Positions 23,713-36,291 of a stretch of 64,000 nucleotides of DNA are shown here, in pieces. Each line of letters starts with the position of its first letter. The first letter of the stretch is position 1. Location of the stretch: assembly GCA_008360955.1 (NCBI GenBank), contig LUCM01006095.1:1-64000 (forward strand), given 5' to 3'. Both the position numbers and the translations under genes were made by a program. Source of the DNA: Fasciolopsis buskii. Lineage: Eukaryota; Platyhelminthes; Trematoda; Plagiorchiida; Fasciolidae. The notes beneath the pieces are model-generated. The model searched no databases. It was given only the letters and a program-made list of their open reading frames with translations, and was not told where the DNA came from.

Positions 23713-24957
23713 ATCGACGACTGTGTGGATTTGAGCATGTTAACTTTGTCATAAATTCAGTGCAACATTAATAACGTTTAAATAAAACAAAAAGGATCAA
23801 GACGCAGCAGAGAAACAACAATTAGAGGATGCATGCATTCGATTTTCAATAAAAAAACAATATTTCTTGTTATTTCTGTCTTTGTACTCATATATTTTAC
23901 TTAATGATACATAATCTTGCTGTCATTGTCTGCTGTGAATGGCGGATTCCGTTATTTGTGCTCTGCAGTTGAAGGAAGCAAAAATGCTGAGCTAATATCA
24001 CTTTGTCTTTCAGCATCGTTCTACCGTAAGGACTTTGTACGCAACGTGGTCATTTTTAAACAATTCAGAATTTATTTCTTTCACTTAAGTAGCTGTTCAT
24101 TTGTCTGTAAATTGTACGAAAGCCATTTTCAAGTCAAAGATGGTCGACAAAATTGCAGTTTCACTTTCATTTTTCCGAAACTTGTTAGGAAGCTGTGAAA
24201 CTGAGGAATCGCAATAAAGTTTCCAGCTTGTAGTGCGGTATTAAATTGCGACAACCGGTCTGGTAAAACAGTCATCATGGTGGCGATTCAATCTGAAAGT
24301 TGACGGTCCGGATCCTAACACCGCTGGTTAACTATCCTGCTCGGTAGCCCTCGGTTTGTAGCAAATCCTTTCCTGGAAATTCACCCACTCTGTCACATCA
24401 TCAATGAATAATAAATGATCAACGACATAGGTAAAGTTTCAAAGATAAAGAGAGTTGTTAGCAGCCGATTACCAAGGAAAGCTTATCTTCAACAAACACA
24501 TGGTTTTACGTTTGCTGACAAAACGTTACCTTTTGGTTTTGTCAGAATTCCTTGGTAGCTGGGATACTTCAGTTATGGCGAGTATTTTGCAGACTTATTT
24601 TCTTTATAATGCCGTCCAAAGAAGTTTATTCATAAATCATGTTTTTAAATAGGATCACAAGTAGAAGGAATCAACTTACTATAAATTACAGCAATACAGT
24701 CACGAATTCGTGTTTGATCTCTCCATGCGAAACACGAATATGGAAACAACATTCAATGTCAAAACACACCAGATAAGAATTATCCAGAACGATCACGATG
24801 CTAGATTTCGCCGTAGGCGAATTTTTGCGTTTTCAGTATCGCTTTCACTTTAGCATATTTTGCGGGCTACACCAAATAGAGAAAGGTGAAACGGTAACAG
24901 CTGTTGCAAGGATACAACGGCTCTGAACCGTTGATGAGAGTAGAAAAATAGTGCATT

Positions 24958-24997
24958 CCTATTGGCTACTTCAGATCAGAATGTGACAGCCAATAGG
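24958..24997. promoter_or_regulatory. paired inverted CCAAT boxes, candidate promoter element
   Basis: CCTATTGGCT at 24958-24967 and AGCCAATAGG at 24988-24997 form a perfect 10-bp inverted repeat 20 bp apart, each arm holding a CCAAT box. It lies about 270 bp upstream of the signal-peptide start codon at 25267, a plausible promoter distance. No TATA box was identified with confidence. Confidence 0.4.
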
Positions 24998-25266
24998 ATG
25001 TGGGCATTCACCGAAATTCATATTATGCATCTGTACTGGGTCCGTAGATTATAACTGCCCCAAAAATACTGACGTGATAGAATCATGTGCCGACTATTAC
25101 TCACGCGCATCGCGTGTTCAAAAAAAGTGAACAAATCCTTGCGATAAGCATCGCCGGTCACTAACTGTAAACACAGTCTCCAGTCTGATAATCAGAACAG
25201 AAGCTTTCAAAACCGCTGTCTGTGATAACCTTTCTCTCTCCCCAAATGCTTGGATTTAAAAATAAC

Positions 25267-25306
25267 ATGAGGATTACGTTCCTGATTCACATCTGCACAT
25301 TAGTTG
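25267..25306 (+). CDS. candidate first exon encoding a signal peptide
   Basis: ATG at 25267 opens 13 codons, MRITFLIHICTLV, plus one base, and meets a strong donor (TTG then GTGAGTTATT). The residues form a short basic N-terminus followed by a hydrophobic core, as in a secretion signal. The first exon ends in phase 1. A paired CCAAT element lies about 270 bp upstream. The next good acceptor, at 25686, opens a segment in the matching phase. A very short signal-peptide exon ending in phase 1 is the usual start of flatworm micro-exon (MEG) and venom-allergen-like secreted genes. The protein family is not recognised. This is an ab initio call without transcript evidence. Confidence 0.45.
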
Positions 25307-25686
25307 GTGAGTTATTTGCACAATAAATTTTACGCCATAAATTGAAAAGTTCAGCTGTGAATCCCGTGTTTCATGCATTGTTGTCACAATAGTGAAGAGT
25401 CAGACACGGATAACGTCACAAATTTTCATCCGAATAGAGATAGCATTTTGGTGACTTTTCATTACTTTATCATCATATAAATGCAACTGTTTTGGAGATT
25501 CCGAATGTTTTCTTTTGAGCATAAATTGATTTACACAGTCAAAAGTACCTAAAAAATATTACAGACTACCCATGACACAAGGTAAACCATAATCGAGTTT
25601 TAGTGTTAGTTCTAAAAAGTAGATCCTAGTAGAAGTAGCTTTCCTTTGAGAAATAATTCTTGACAAAATCTCTGAATTTCTAACAG

Positions 25687-25740
25687 TCAGCCATCCGGTA
25701 GGTAATACTACTACAGCCTACGCAACTGAGAGTCTGCAAT
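25687..25740 (+). CDS. candidate 15-nt micro-exon or short terminal exon
   Basis: A strong acceptor (GAATTTCTAACAG) ends at 25686. Two readings fit the phase 1 of the exon at 25306. Either 25687-25701 is a 15-nt symmetric micro-exon followed by the donor GTAATA, encoding V-S-H-P-V, or the segment runs on to the stop at 25738-25740, giving VSHPVGNTTTAYATESLQ with an N-glycosylation site (NTT). In the second reading the stop overlaps an AATAAA polyadenylation signal. In the first, a further phase-1 exon could be the one at 27666. Both products would be small secreted peptides. Confidence 0.35.
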
Positions 25741-27665
25741 AAAAAAGATCGATTTCTCACGATGAACGTCGAAGGTCTTCTTCTTTGTGGCCATGCTGTC
25801 AAATCCAATGTTTCTTCTACTTGATTCCCAAAGAGGTGTTGAGGTTTTTATCTGATCCTTTTATCGATGAAAAAGTTCTAGATAACGAGAACAAATGACT
25901 TTGCCGATTGACTGATTGATTGAATAAATGGGTGGTCCGATAACCTGTTTAATCTTGCCTTGTCTTGTCTCTCGATTTTTATTTGTTTGATCGATATTTC
26001 GAACCAAATATCCTCACAGCTAAACGCGAATATGAGACATCTGTTTCCTGTGTTGAAATTGAGCTGATTAGCAATTTGGAATTCATCATTTCAACCGCGA
26101 TGTATGTCAAAAAAGAGTCGTTGAAATCCTCTTGGTAATAGCCAGTTTTCATATAAGCTGGCATATTTTGAAGCTAGATGTTCGATATTTGTCTAGTTGA
26201 TTGCATCAAAATACTAACTTATCGATGTTGGCTTGGCTTCGAAAATTCCATAATCGGAAGCACGAAAAGGAAAGCAAAAGTGACTTTCTATCCCAACGCA
26301 CATAAACTAAACGTAGGTTTGATTTGTTGGACTTCGTAGCAAACATTTGTTTTACCTGTTTAGTTTCTACGCACCAAATAACAAAACGTTTCCGAGTCCA
26401 CGCAACTCATTCTACTGCAGCCCCGTCTCTTTTTTTTGCACACGTCTTTTGAAAGAGTGAATAAGATTTCCAGAATTAAAGCATGGTGCGCCTAATTAAC
26501 ACTGAAAATTCGCTCACGCTTTCCTCTCTCCCATGCCGGTATCACCATCATCATAATCATCTTTACTTGATCTATTCACTTGTCCGACATGCCTGAACAA
26601 CTCCGTTCCCGTGAAATTCAAAGCTGCCATAAGCTTGTCTAAGAGTTCTTCTTTGAAACACGTGCAAATCAAATCTCCACCGAGTTCTCTGGGTTTGCAT
26701 TCTAAATCAAATTGTTTGTTCATTATTGCATAAAGGTAGAACAGCCTTGGAGAAGCTAACTTGAAGACCATAAACCAATCATCCATACATCTCACGCGGT
26801 ATGCTTGTGTCAAAAATTTTAACACAGCCCAAGTGTTTAATTGGGAAAAGAATGTATACAGGAACGAGGAGATTTTGCAAATTCTTAGGTAATCCGAATT
26901 TCCTGCGGAAATGATTGTATGTTGCGATTAGAGGTCTTCGTTAAACGTGGAAACTCAAAGAAAGTGTCGAACGTTGGTAATGTAATTGGATATTGAACTA
27001 AAAAGCGTCAAATTGATGTTTGGGAAAAAGTCTGCTTTCTTTGGATCTATTCAACGCGAGTCAGGAGGTCCGTTTCATATTTAGTGAGAAATATCAACCG
27101 AGCACATAAATCTCGGATTAACCGACCAACGTTAGGGAAGAAAACGACCCAGCTGCTTTAAAAGGCTCTCATCATCCAGAATTCCGCACAATTTTTATGT
27201 AGTCTACTTAGCCTCGTGTTTCCCACCAGTGTACTGCTAGGTGGATTCTATCAGCGATTCCGTTTCCAATTACCAAACAAATTCTGTTGAACTCGAAGGC
27301 TTTCACTTTAAAAGCAACATGGTACTAAATTGACTTTTCCAAGGGGAATTCTGTTGGGCCTTTGGTGACACGGTACTACAAAGAATCGCCTGAGAAATAT
27401 CGTGAGAAGGCATCGGTCTGATGCAACACACTGAATTGTTTCTGGCGCCACCTGATTTTGAGTTACTTATCTTATCCTTATCCCAGTATCCTCCAAGCAT
27501 TTCTCAGAACTGCCAGCCTTTAAATCCCAAAGCGAAGTAAATAATTCACATATTTTATTTTAGTCAGATATCCGTTTGATCTATCTTTTGATTATGGGGT
27601 CGTTTCAAAGCAAACTGTCACAATGCATCTATTATCATATGCCTTAAATCTCCTGGTTGTTTCAG

Positions 27666-27694
27666 AGTGGAATGCTAAAAGCTGCTGCCAGTAA
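27666..27694 (+). CDS. candidate short terminal exon in phase 1
   Basis: A good pyrimidine-rich acceptor (CTCCTGGTTGTTTCAG) precedes a phase-1 reading of xWNAKSCCQ and stop. It is compatible with the preceding candidate micro-exon. A GTAAAT donor overlaps the stop, so it could instead be a 25-nt internal exon. Very short, so weak on its own. Confidence 0.2.
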
Positions 27695-30165
27695 ATTGCG
27701 GGCGCTAATATTCACCATCTGGCATCTAGGAAGAAACAGTCACAACGCCTAAACTCCGAAATTTCCTCGAGTCAAAGTTCCTTAATCAACCAACAATTAG
27801 CGAAATGCTCTGGTGCATTCTACTCAGTTTGAACGGTGAAGTGGAGTGACAAAAATTAGGTACAATAATGTGGAAGCTGAGGCGAGTAAGCAGCTAATGA
27901 TGATGTAAGAACAAATAAGGCAAAGAAGTCTTTTCTAGAATGTGGTCAAATAGTTAAAAGTGCATAGACTGGTACTGTGAACTTGTATTGATTTATGACA
28001 GAATCGGTGACCGCAGAACAAACTCGCATGTTGAACAAAATCCCAAATGTTACCCTCTGGCTTGCCATTGCATTCTTAAATGAGCTGTTCCTGTGCCACA
28101 ATTCCCAGGCTGTTTGACTCCTACCTGAGGCCATCCGTCGACAGACGTCTGCGGAGTTGGAATTCAATAAATATAAGGCAGGAAATCGGAAAAACGTAAA
28201 TCGAACGGAAAAAATTTACTGGTTAGTAGTCAGTGGTTATCCATGTTGCTTTGGTGTTCACACTATGTCACCGCAAAACACCCGTGTCAGAAGATCACAA
28301 CTACTCACTGTTTTCTCAGCCTCCGCCAGAGTTTTCGACCTTGAGAAGAAAATTATAAAACAATTCAGGAAAATCTAAAAGCGCTAACCAAGCAGAAACG
28401 ACAAGTCAATCACCAAAACCTGTGCGCTGAATAGATAACTTCATGTTTTCAAAAATCACCACTGCTTTTTAGCTAGTGTTTTCACAGTACTCACTCAAAA
28501 CACTGACAGCATATCACCTAGTTGTGGTTTTTGTGATGTTCGTCGCATACTGTCACTCCACTTTCACACAATCTGTTTAGTAATAGGCATGCTTAGTTCC
28601 AGATAAATCTGGTACGTTTGGAAAAATAATCAATGTTTCAAGATAATTGTTATCAAAATAAGTCCTCAAAATTGCCCATCTGCTAGTCCTGTGTGTATTC
28701 GCCGATCGATGGCATCTTAGACCAACAATTCCGTGGTTTCGTAGTCCACAGTAGTCTATCGCCTTATACAATAATTTCTTTATTGTCACCAGCATCACGT
28801 TTCCCACCGATGCTTTAAGGGCTGCATCACCTTCATTTGGTTCAAATGGTAGTCACCGGAATCAGCGGGAGCGAGTTTTGCAGTTTCATTGCTACGAATC
28901 TCGGAAAAAATCGTCACCATCAGGCAGTTCAATGCACGCTTGCAAATGGTCTTAACATGACATTTTTGTCAATGATTACTAGGTTAACACAATCGTCCCG
29001 CGATGGGAACCATTACTCATATTGAACAGTAGGATAACCAAAATTGGTATTAGATTTTTGCAGTCAGTTTCGTTTGCAAAGAGATAAAGTACTTGCTTGG
29101 TCAGACCTTAGCCTTCAGAAGTGCCTATAGGTTCCGAGGAAAAAGTGTCACTGACTTGCAATTATTAAGGCTAAAAAGTCAAAAGATTAGCTTATTTTTT
29201 ACGGACTACAGATTTAAGAATCAATATCCATTGTTTTGATTAATTTCACTACGTTTTTGTTTAAAGCAATGCAGTTACTTGTGTCCTGCATTTTGCATTT
29301 ATTGACATTCAACCGCAGGTTAGAAGTGTTTTGCTTAAGAATCGAGGTACCAGGAAATAAACTGCATCACACCGTAGGCAGCCTAGGCAAGGAGTTTAAA
29401 GCTAAAGATATGTTGGTTTGCTCCTCGTGCATTCCCCTCTACCGAAACCATTCAGTTACTTTATATTGCCTTCGATTCGATTAAGCACAGCGAGCAATGC
29501 ATGAATGCATATGTTTCAGACATCATCGTAATCTAATTTTGCAACAACAGTAATGTCCTTTCCCGAAAACTGAATAAAACAATTTAGAATTCTAAATGGT
29601 TCTTGCCATATCTAGTCCGCAATGCTGATGCTACTGATTTATCTCAGAAGAGAATGGCAAACCCTATCATTCTGGATATGGACAATCTACTTGTACTGTC
29701 ATAAATTTGGCCTAGTACACCTCACGCTCATTTCTACTGCCTGCAGATTAGAGCGAAAGCATTCCGTACGATTTGATGGGAATACAGCAAGAGACACCTT
29801 CATGCGCTTCGGCAGTTTCTGGTTCAATAAAACTACAAATGATTAGAGCTTTATCCACGCCTCCTATCCACAGAGAACAAAAAGTTGTCCTGACAAATAA
29901 ATTGTTAAAATTATTTAGTGTTGCCTGAAAGTGCGTTCGAAGCAATTCCTTTCCGAAATTTCTCAACTGGCGAAAGTACAAATATTTTCCAGACATAATA
30001 GAAGTACGCGACACTTCAAAGCACCGGAGGACTGGTGGATACATCTTGAAAAATCTGGAATTATAAAGGATTCAAGTAATAAGCACAAGGTTTGTTTATC
30101 GATGCTAAATGGGAACACATTGTCTACCAAAGTGACCCCGGCTGAGTGCCCCCTTCCACTCTCGG
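27695..30165. other. no recognised gene
   Basis: No domain recognised. A plus-strand segment after an acceptor at about 29321 is open for some 50 codons to 29484 but has no matching donor, and a minus donor (CTCAG then GTAGGA) lies near 28125. Neither is sufficient for a gene call. Confidence 0.35.
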
Positions 30166-30169
30166 CTAG

Positions 30170-30271
30170 GAGTTGTCGCTCGAGGAGTTCGTTTTCTGAG
30201 ATTTGTTTTGTCCGCCTATTTTTCATAATCGGCACTGCTGCACTAAACCAAGTGGAAGTGACGGTATTCAG
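30170..30271 (+). CDS. possible internal exon with membrane-like segment
   Basis: 102 nt between a pyrimidine-rich acceptor (CCTTCCACTCTCGGCTAG) and the donor CAG-GTGAGG. Only one frame is open, symmetric in phase 2, and it contains EICFVRLFFIIGTAAL, which could be a membrane segment, followed by NQVEVTVF. It is locally GC-richer than its surroundings. No family recognised. Confidence 0.25.
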
Positions 30272-33200
30272 GTGAGGCTGACTACCGCGTGACATAACCC
30301 AAAGAACAAAAATCAGTCTCCAAATTCTTCATGCTGGCTTTGTTTTAACTAGCCAGAATTATTGTTCAAGGCCACCAAAACCTCTTTTTCCATCACCCGG
30401 ACAGAATTTGGCAGAGACCTGAACTTTACAGTCCAAGTACAATCGTGAAATTGTCTCGAAATGAAAAATACAAGAAGATTAACATCGTACAGAAAAATTT
30501 TAAAAACTTTTGAATTTTAAACAGACTTGTGTTTACCAAATCATTGTTTAAACGAAACTGATTTTCAAAAACCCGGTTTTTCTGTGGATTTCAACAAAGC
30601 AAAAATGATTTGGATTGTTCACGTAAAAGCTAATGTAGACAGGTGTAGTAGTAACTGTAGGAGCTACAAGAAATGAGTATTTGACACGTCAAAATCGTTT
30701 TGCCAATTGAGAATACTTCTAAGCACTGATTTTACTTTCAGTAACGTTAATAAAATATAGGCTCCTTTAAATCCACTGATGTAATCCCAAATTGTAATGC
30801 AAGAATAATCACGAAGAACGAAAAGCTATTTATTCTTATCAAGATAAACTGAATTAGATTGCTTGTTATTAAAAAAAAGATTATGTACTCAATTAACTTT
30901 GAACTAATGCTGGTTAAATGCGGACAAAATCAGACTGATTTTCCGTTAAACGGCTAATGAACATTCGATACAATAGTTTAGGTTATTCACGGTTCTACTG
31001 TCTGACTTGTTTGTTCTGTTCATTTATTAAGTGTGTTTACGAAAAGCCGTTTAAGGCATAAATACTATTAGTTGCGCACCTCTTCCAACAGAACAGAATT
31101 TTCTCCGTTTTGTCCCTAACGTACACGAGCTCCATGCACCGGTAAACTAAACGTTCAATTAAGCACGCTTCGATCATGATGTTTACTTGTGAATTATACA
31201 ACATCTGTTTACTAGCTTGTACCAGGTAGGGTTTCATAAATTCACATATTTGGTTGGAGGGGAATATTCGGTCGCAGGTCACCGTTTCACCTTGAGTGTG
31301 CACACCCAAGGCGTTCTCACTAGCAGTGTCAGTTGCCTTGCCGTGGATGTCGTCATTCACCCGAGTCACTTATTTAATAGAATTTCTGACCCCTCAACGA
31401 GAAATAAACGTAAAAAGAATGTAAGAATACTACAATTTCGCCTGAAAGACCTGAACTGAACTCCGGGCGATCGATGAAATTCACCTGTTTATCAATAGAC
31501 GAAAGGCAAAACAATCATGTTAAATAGGAAAAACGGTTTCGTTGTTGGGAGAAGGGTTGTGGGTTAGGAATGAGCAATCAAACCAAGATCAAACTGTGTT
31601 CATAAAAAACATGATGTGTGACAGATGAGGAAACAAAGTTTCTGAAAGCAGCCTAACCGTACAATGTCGTGCACGTGTTAGCTTGTAAGAAAACAACTTC
31701 CGGTCATGGTAAGTCGCTTGCCAAACCCTTTGTCCGCTGGTCCACTGGACTCGTAAATAGATTCATTTTTGCAAAAGAATACGGGCTTGTCTACAAAGAG
31801 CTAGAATTTGAAGCTCAGAAAGGAGAACGTCGAGCAGAAGTAATTTTGCTCACATTCATTTGTGACGGTAAAAGAGAGTTGACCACTGCTAATTTGAAAT
31901 TCCTTGCTGGAAGTTTATCCGGAAAAATGGTTTGCCAGGGTTCTATCTAATCGACTGGGCAAAGAAATCTAATTACTCCCGAGAACCCGACAGACAGTGC
32001 CAATTCACTGGTTTTGAAGTAAACCCTGGCACTTTGTGTGTGCAACTTTTGCCAAAAGGTCATTAAATTTTCAACCAGTGGTCAAAATACTCGTTCACAG
32101 CTGATGTGCAATGCTGCACCAACAATTACGTCAGTGAATCGAAATTCCGCTTGAACAAAAGAGTAGAACTTTGAATTTTGCCTGTGGAAATTCAATTTTA
32201 TGGCAAAAAATTATTTACACTTAATTATCCCAAAGGATGCCATGAAAATTACCTTTTTCTGGCCTAACCAGCGCGTACTTAAATTCGTGAGTTCATTATC
32301 GGACAATCTGCTCAGTATCTCTAAACCAAATGAAATTGATGCACTTGTATGGACAAAGTGGGAGTTTAATTTGATTGTTACATGCTGCCCATGCAAGTGT
32401 TTATCTATTGCCTGCTGTGCACGTTTGTCAGTAATTAGTGTCGTTCTTGCCTTGAGTGTCGAAGTGCACTTGGACGGCATTATTCTTTTCAAATATGCCT
32501 TGTATAAGGAAGAATAACGAGCTGCAGTGGTGAGTTAGTGACCATTATTTTAATTTGGGGATCGTACGCGCCTTTTGGGAAACATTCATAATGGACTTAA
32601 GATGACTGATGAAAATTTGGTAATGCTTTTAACTTACTACATCCTAGTAATCAGTAAACAATGTTTTTGGCTTAATTTAGTAGAAAGCTAAATCCAGTGT
32701 CAAATATTGTGCACCTTGAAGGGACACGAACATTTTATAGTTGCCTACTGCTTGAAAAGTTTGCGAACCATGGAATTTTGCAGTAAAACCTAAGAGTCAT
32801 TTTACAAAATTACTGATTTCTTCTCCCTTCGAATCAAGTTTCGCCGTTTAAGATTAGCGAATATGGAATTTCTGAATAAAGGTCGGTCAAAAGCTTACAA
32901 TCTGTAAGGCATTAAGCAACTGCTTTCAAGGTCAATCACGTTTAAAGTAAAGTAATCGATTTTGTAGAAACTACGAATTATACGAGAGCAATCTACGGTA
33001 GTGTTACTAACAGCAATCTACGCAACAATCATAGGATCTTTAAATCTTTCATGGGATAGTTTCGCGAAGCAGCAGTACTTGAATAATGTTGGCAAAATCG
33101 CATTTAACCTGCAAAGGAATAGGTTCACATAACTCGCCACAGTATGGAAAAGCTTTTGATTTTACCGCCTCATTCGTTTGAATTGGATGGTGTGCACTGT

Positions 33201-35270
33201 TCTTTCTATTTTCACTATACTCCTTGTCCAAACGTAAAACCTGTATCACAACTTGCAAACTTTCGTTGGAAGTCTCAGTGGCTGAATTCACATATATTTG
33301 TACTGCTCAGCTAACGGATACGCCGGTTCCGACTGCTGTTCATTTTCCCATCTATCTCCATTGTTGTACTCCTCGACCACTACTATTTGTTCGTCTACCG
33401 GCGGTTTTCATGGCAACAGATGGCTTATTATATGTTTATTAATCCAGATTCGATTCTAAAAAGAATTTACGATTCAGCCTGGTCTTGGGCTTTTGGAAAG
33501 AAACTCCATGAATTCAAATCAAAAGCAACACAACCCTCCTGCTTAGGAGCGCCACCAACTTTTGACTAACTCAATACATGGCGAATATCTTACTGAAGTA
33601 TTTCGAATATGAGTTAATGACCTTAATGGTGGACAACTCACTTCCAAAATTTGGTGCTTTTTATTCCTGGTTCACTATTGTAACTGATTAAAACGCATTA
33701 AATCAGTTTTATTCATGTTAGAATATATCAACGGGAACGTACATATCAAATGTTTGCAAGGGTTAGAATTCTGTTTTTGGCACTATTCAATGCCCGGTTC
33801 TTGAAACAACTGGGCTGAATAACTTGATTACTCTACTCTAGTTGGCCTCGCCTACAGGGGTTGTTTTATTTTGTGACTAGTCCCATTTTGTTTACAGAAT
33901 TTTAGTGATTACAAGAGTTTTCTGGGTCTATAAAATACGCTTCAGTTGCCCAGTTTGCTGAAACGAACCAAGCTGGTAATGAAGCGATAACGAAAGTAAT
34001 CTACTGCCAAGTTATAGATGACTTCTAGTTGCCATCGCCTGCGTTCCTTTAGTTGTGACAACAAAATAAATGAGCGTCATTTTACTTATCTTCCACCAAA
34101 TTCTTTTTGAAAATTGTTCGCTGATGTATTAATGCGATGAACTTTGATCAATTTATTGGTGCTTTTTATTTAACCAAAATTCAATAACATCTGCTGATAT
34201 CCTTGAGAATTGTCTTTTAAAATGGAGGTAACTAAAATCAGTCGAACAGCGTGAGCTTGCTGGATTAGGTTTTCCAAATGATAATCACGTTAGCCTGTGC
34301 AAACTCGTCATGTGAGAGGCAAACCAGTAACATAATATTTTTGTTAGGAATTCGTATGTGAGCCACGGCTAGCAAAAAAATAGTAATAAGGTGTTCTCAA
34401 GCGGCGAAATAATCTACCGTTTCTGCCGGAGAAGTAAGATGACAAACGAGACACGCAATTTTCTCGTGCAAACTTTGTGAACATTCCGTGTGCAAAAGGT
34501 TCCATTCCTCTGTAAACGAATTTCCCATGCTTCACATTCGTAAGAAAGGCGGAGGGAACTAAGTCGACTGATTAGGAAAACATGACGAGTGGCGAGTGGG
34601 GCAAAATTTCTCACATGGTCTCCATGGGGAGGAAGCACTCGGAAACGCACGTCGATTCGAGAATATTTTGTTTTACCTCGATTTTCCGTAGACCACACGA
34701 GATTTTATTTTGTAGACGATGTTATTGCAACAATTGCGACTGTCACAAAACAGTAAGCTGTTCACTAGGAACAGATTTGTTATACTGAAATGCGTTTGGA
34801 TGGATTTTTGGCCTTCTGAATCGCAGCTTACACAAAGAAACAGAAAAACAGATTTTGTCCCGCTGTTTTCAGCACTCTGTCTGAATAATATCGTTCAAAA
34901 ATTGGAACTTCAAGATGGAAGACCAAGTTTCGGCAAATTTTATTGCATATTAATTATTTGGTAAGAAAAATGCAGGAAGCTGGCCCGAATTTCTAAACCC
35001 GATATTTTTCTGTCAGGTAATATGCTGAATACTGACTGATTACGACTGTGAAATAATGTCCTTCAGAAGATTGTTGGCTGTGAACTCTGATGTTTTCTTG
35101 TGCTATAGGGGAAGCATGATGCATCCAATTTTGTCCACAACTGAATGATTTGATTGTCCCAATACATCTTTAGACACGACTAGGAGTATGCCTGCCAACC
35201 AAATAATGCGCAAACTCTTAATTACTTGTAATTTTTGGGCGTAAATACAAGTGTGAGAGCCTTTGGGACT
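30272..35270. other. no recognised gene
   Basis: AT-rich DNA with short open frames on both strands and isolated splice-like signals (for example an acceptor at 33895); nothing forms a supported gene or known repeat. Confidence 0.4.
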
Positions 35271-35271
35271 C

Positions 35272-35440
35272 AGCCCGGCTAGCGTAATGGCTAAGGGATT
35301 TGACTCACAATCGTTTATTCTGAGTTTGCGTCTCACTTTCAGTGCGATAGATGTGAGCGGCCGATGATTTCTAACAGCGATGAAGCATATGTAAATTGCC
35401 TTCAAAATCTGCAGTTGTACTTTGGACGTTGACACTGCAG
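35272..35440 (+). mobile_element. tRNA-derived SINE, copy 2
   Basis: The plus strand begins with CCCGGCTAGCGTAATGGCTA, then a GATTTGACTCACAATC arm and a decayed B box (GAGTTTGCGTCTC). The body follows with GATGATTTCTAACAGCGATG, matching the body of the 16.5-kb copy. The match fades near 35440. It overlaps and explains part of the 181-codon minus open frame here. Confidence 0.65.
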
Positions 35441-36194
35441 GACGAGTCATTTGGGAATAAAATATGGTCATTATAGACTCTAAACAGAATAAATGAGTTA
35501 CCGCACAATCCGTAGATAAAGCAAAATTAGATTGCAAAAAATAGTTTTCATCTGACGTGCTCGCAGTCACATGTAATCGCAATTTAATTAAATTGGCAAA
35601 GTCCGGGACGAATAAACCTATGTTGGAAACAGTTGATTGCCAGAACATTTGGTTTTAATGATGTACAGCTTTCGATAAATCAACCGGTATTTTCTGCAGC
35701 AGGTTGCAGTGCCCCGACTAGAAATTTACTTATCCAGAAAACATTCACCGTTAGGTCCCCTCATACTGGGACACGGAAGTCGCGGTGTATGGCAGGCTTT
35801 TAACTAACGTTCGCGTTTATTTTTTGCTCGTCATATCATCGAAATATATCGACTCCAAAGATACTATGACGTTTCTGCGTCAACTTCGGCCAAAAACATA
35901 GATCCATTTATTTGTGTATACCTAACATTTCACAAAAATTCCAGCTGCACCATTTAGTATTCATGTGAATTTATCCCAGCTCGTTGGTCGGGAGATTTGA
36001 TTTGTTAGGGCATTTGAAAGAAATTTCACGAGATTTTAGACTAAGATACAAAGTAAAAAAAATTGGAGAGGCAATAAATTGCTCCAACGCATCACTTGCA
36101 TCGAAATGGCACATAGCCGAGGTATTCTTAGGAGCTCAGAATCGTCACATTTTTAGTGATTGTTAAATCTCTGAAAGCTTAATTTATATTGCAG

Positions 36195-36291
36195 AGTGGC
36201 CAAAATGAATAGCGTATTAAGATGCGGAAATAAGTTTGAGGGGGATATCCAAGACCGATTAAACTTCGTGATTGACAATTGGGGGCTGTAA
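36195..36291 (+). CDS. possible terminal exon
   Basis: A strong acceptor (AATTTATATTGCAG) is followed by a phase-2 reading of 31 codons to a stop: VAKMNSVLRCGNKFEGDI, then QDRLNFVIDNWGL. The amino-acid make-up is protein-like and the other two frames stop within a few codons. No family recognised and no linked exon identified. Confidence 0.25.

Noticed and set aside
26514..26825. Minus frame with YRVRCMDDWFMVF, resembling an RT YMDD box
   Set aside because: Neighbouring RT motifs are absent on either side and the acidic tail comes from simple sequence; the resemblance is limited to a few residues.
35103..35648. 181-codon minus open frame, the longest in the window
   Set aside because: No domain, composition unlike neighbours' coding, and part of it is the antisense of a SINE copy at 35272-35440.
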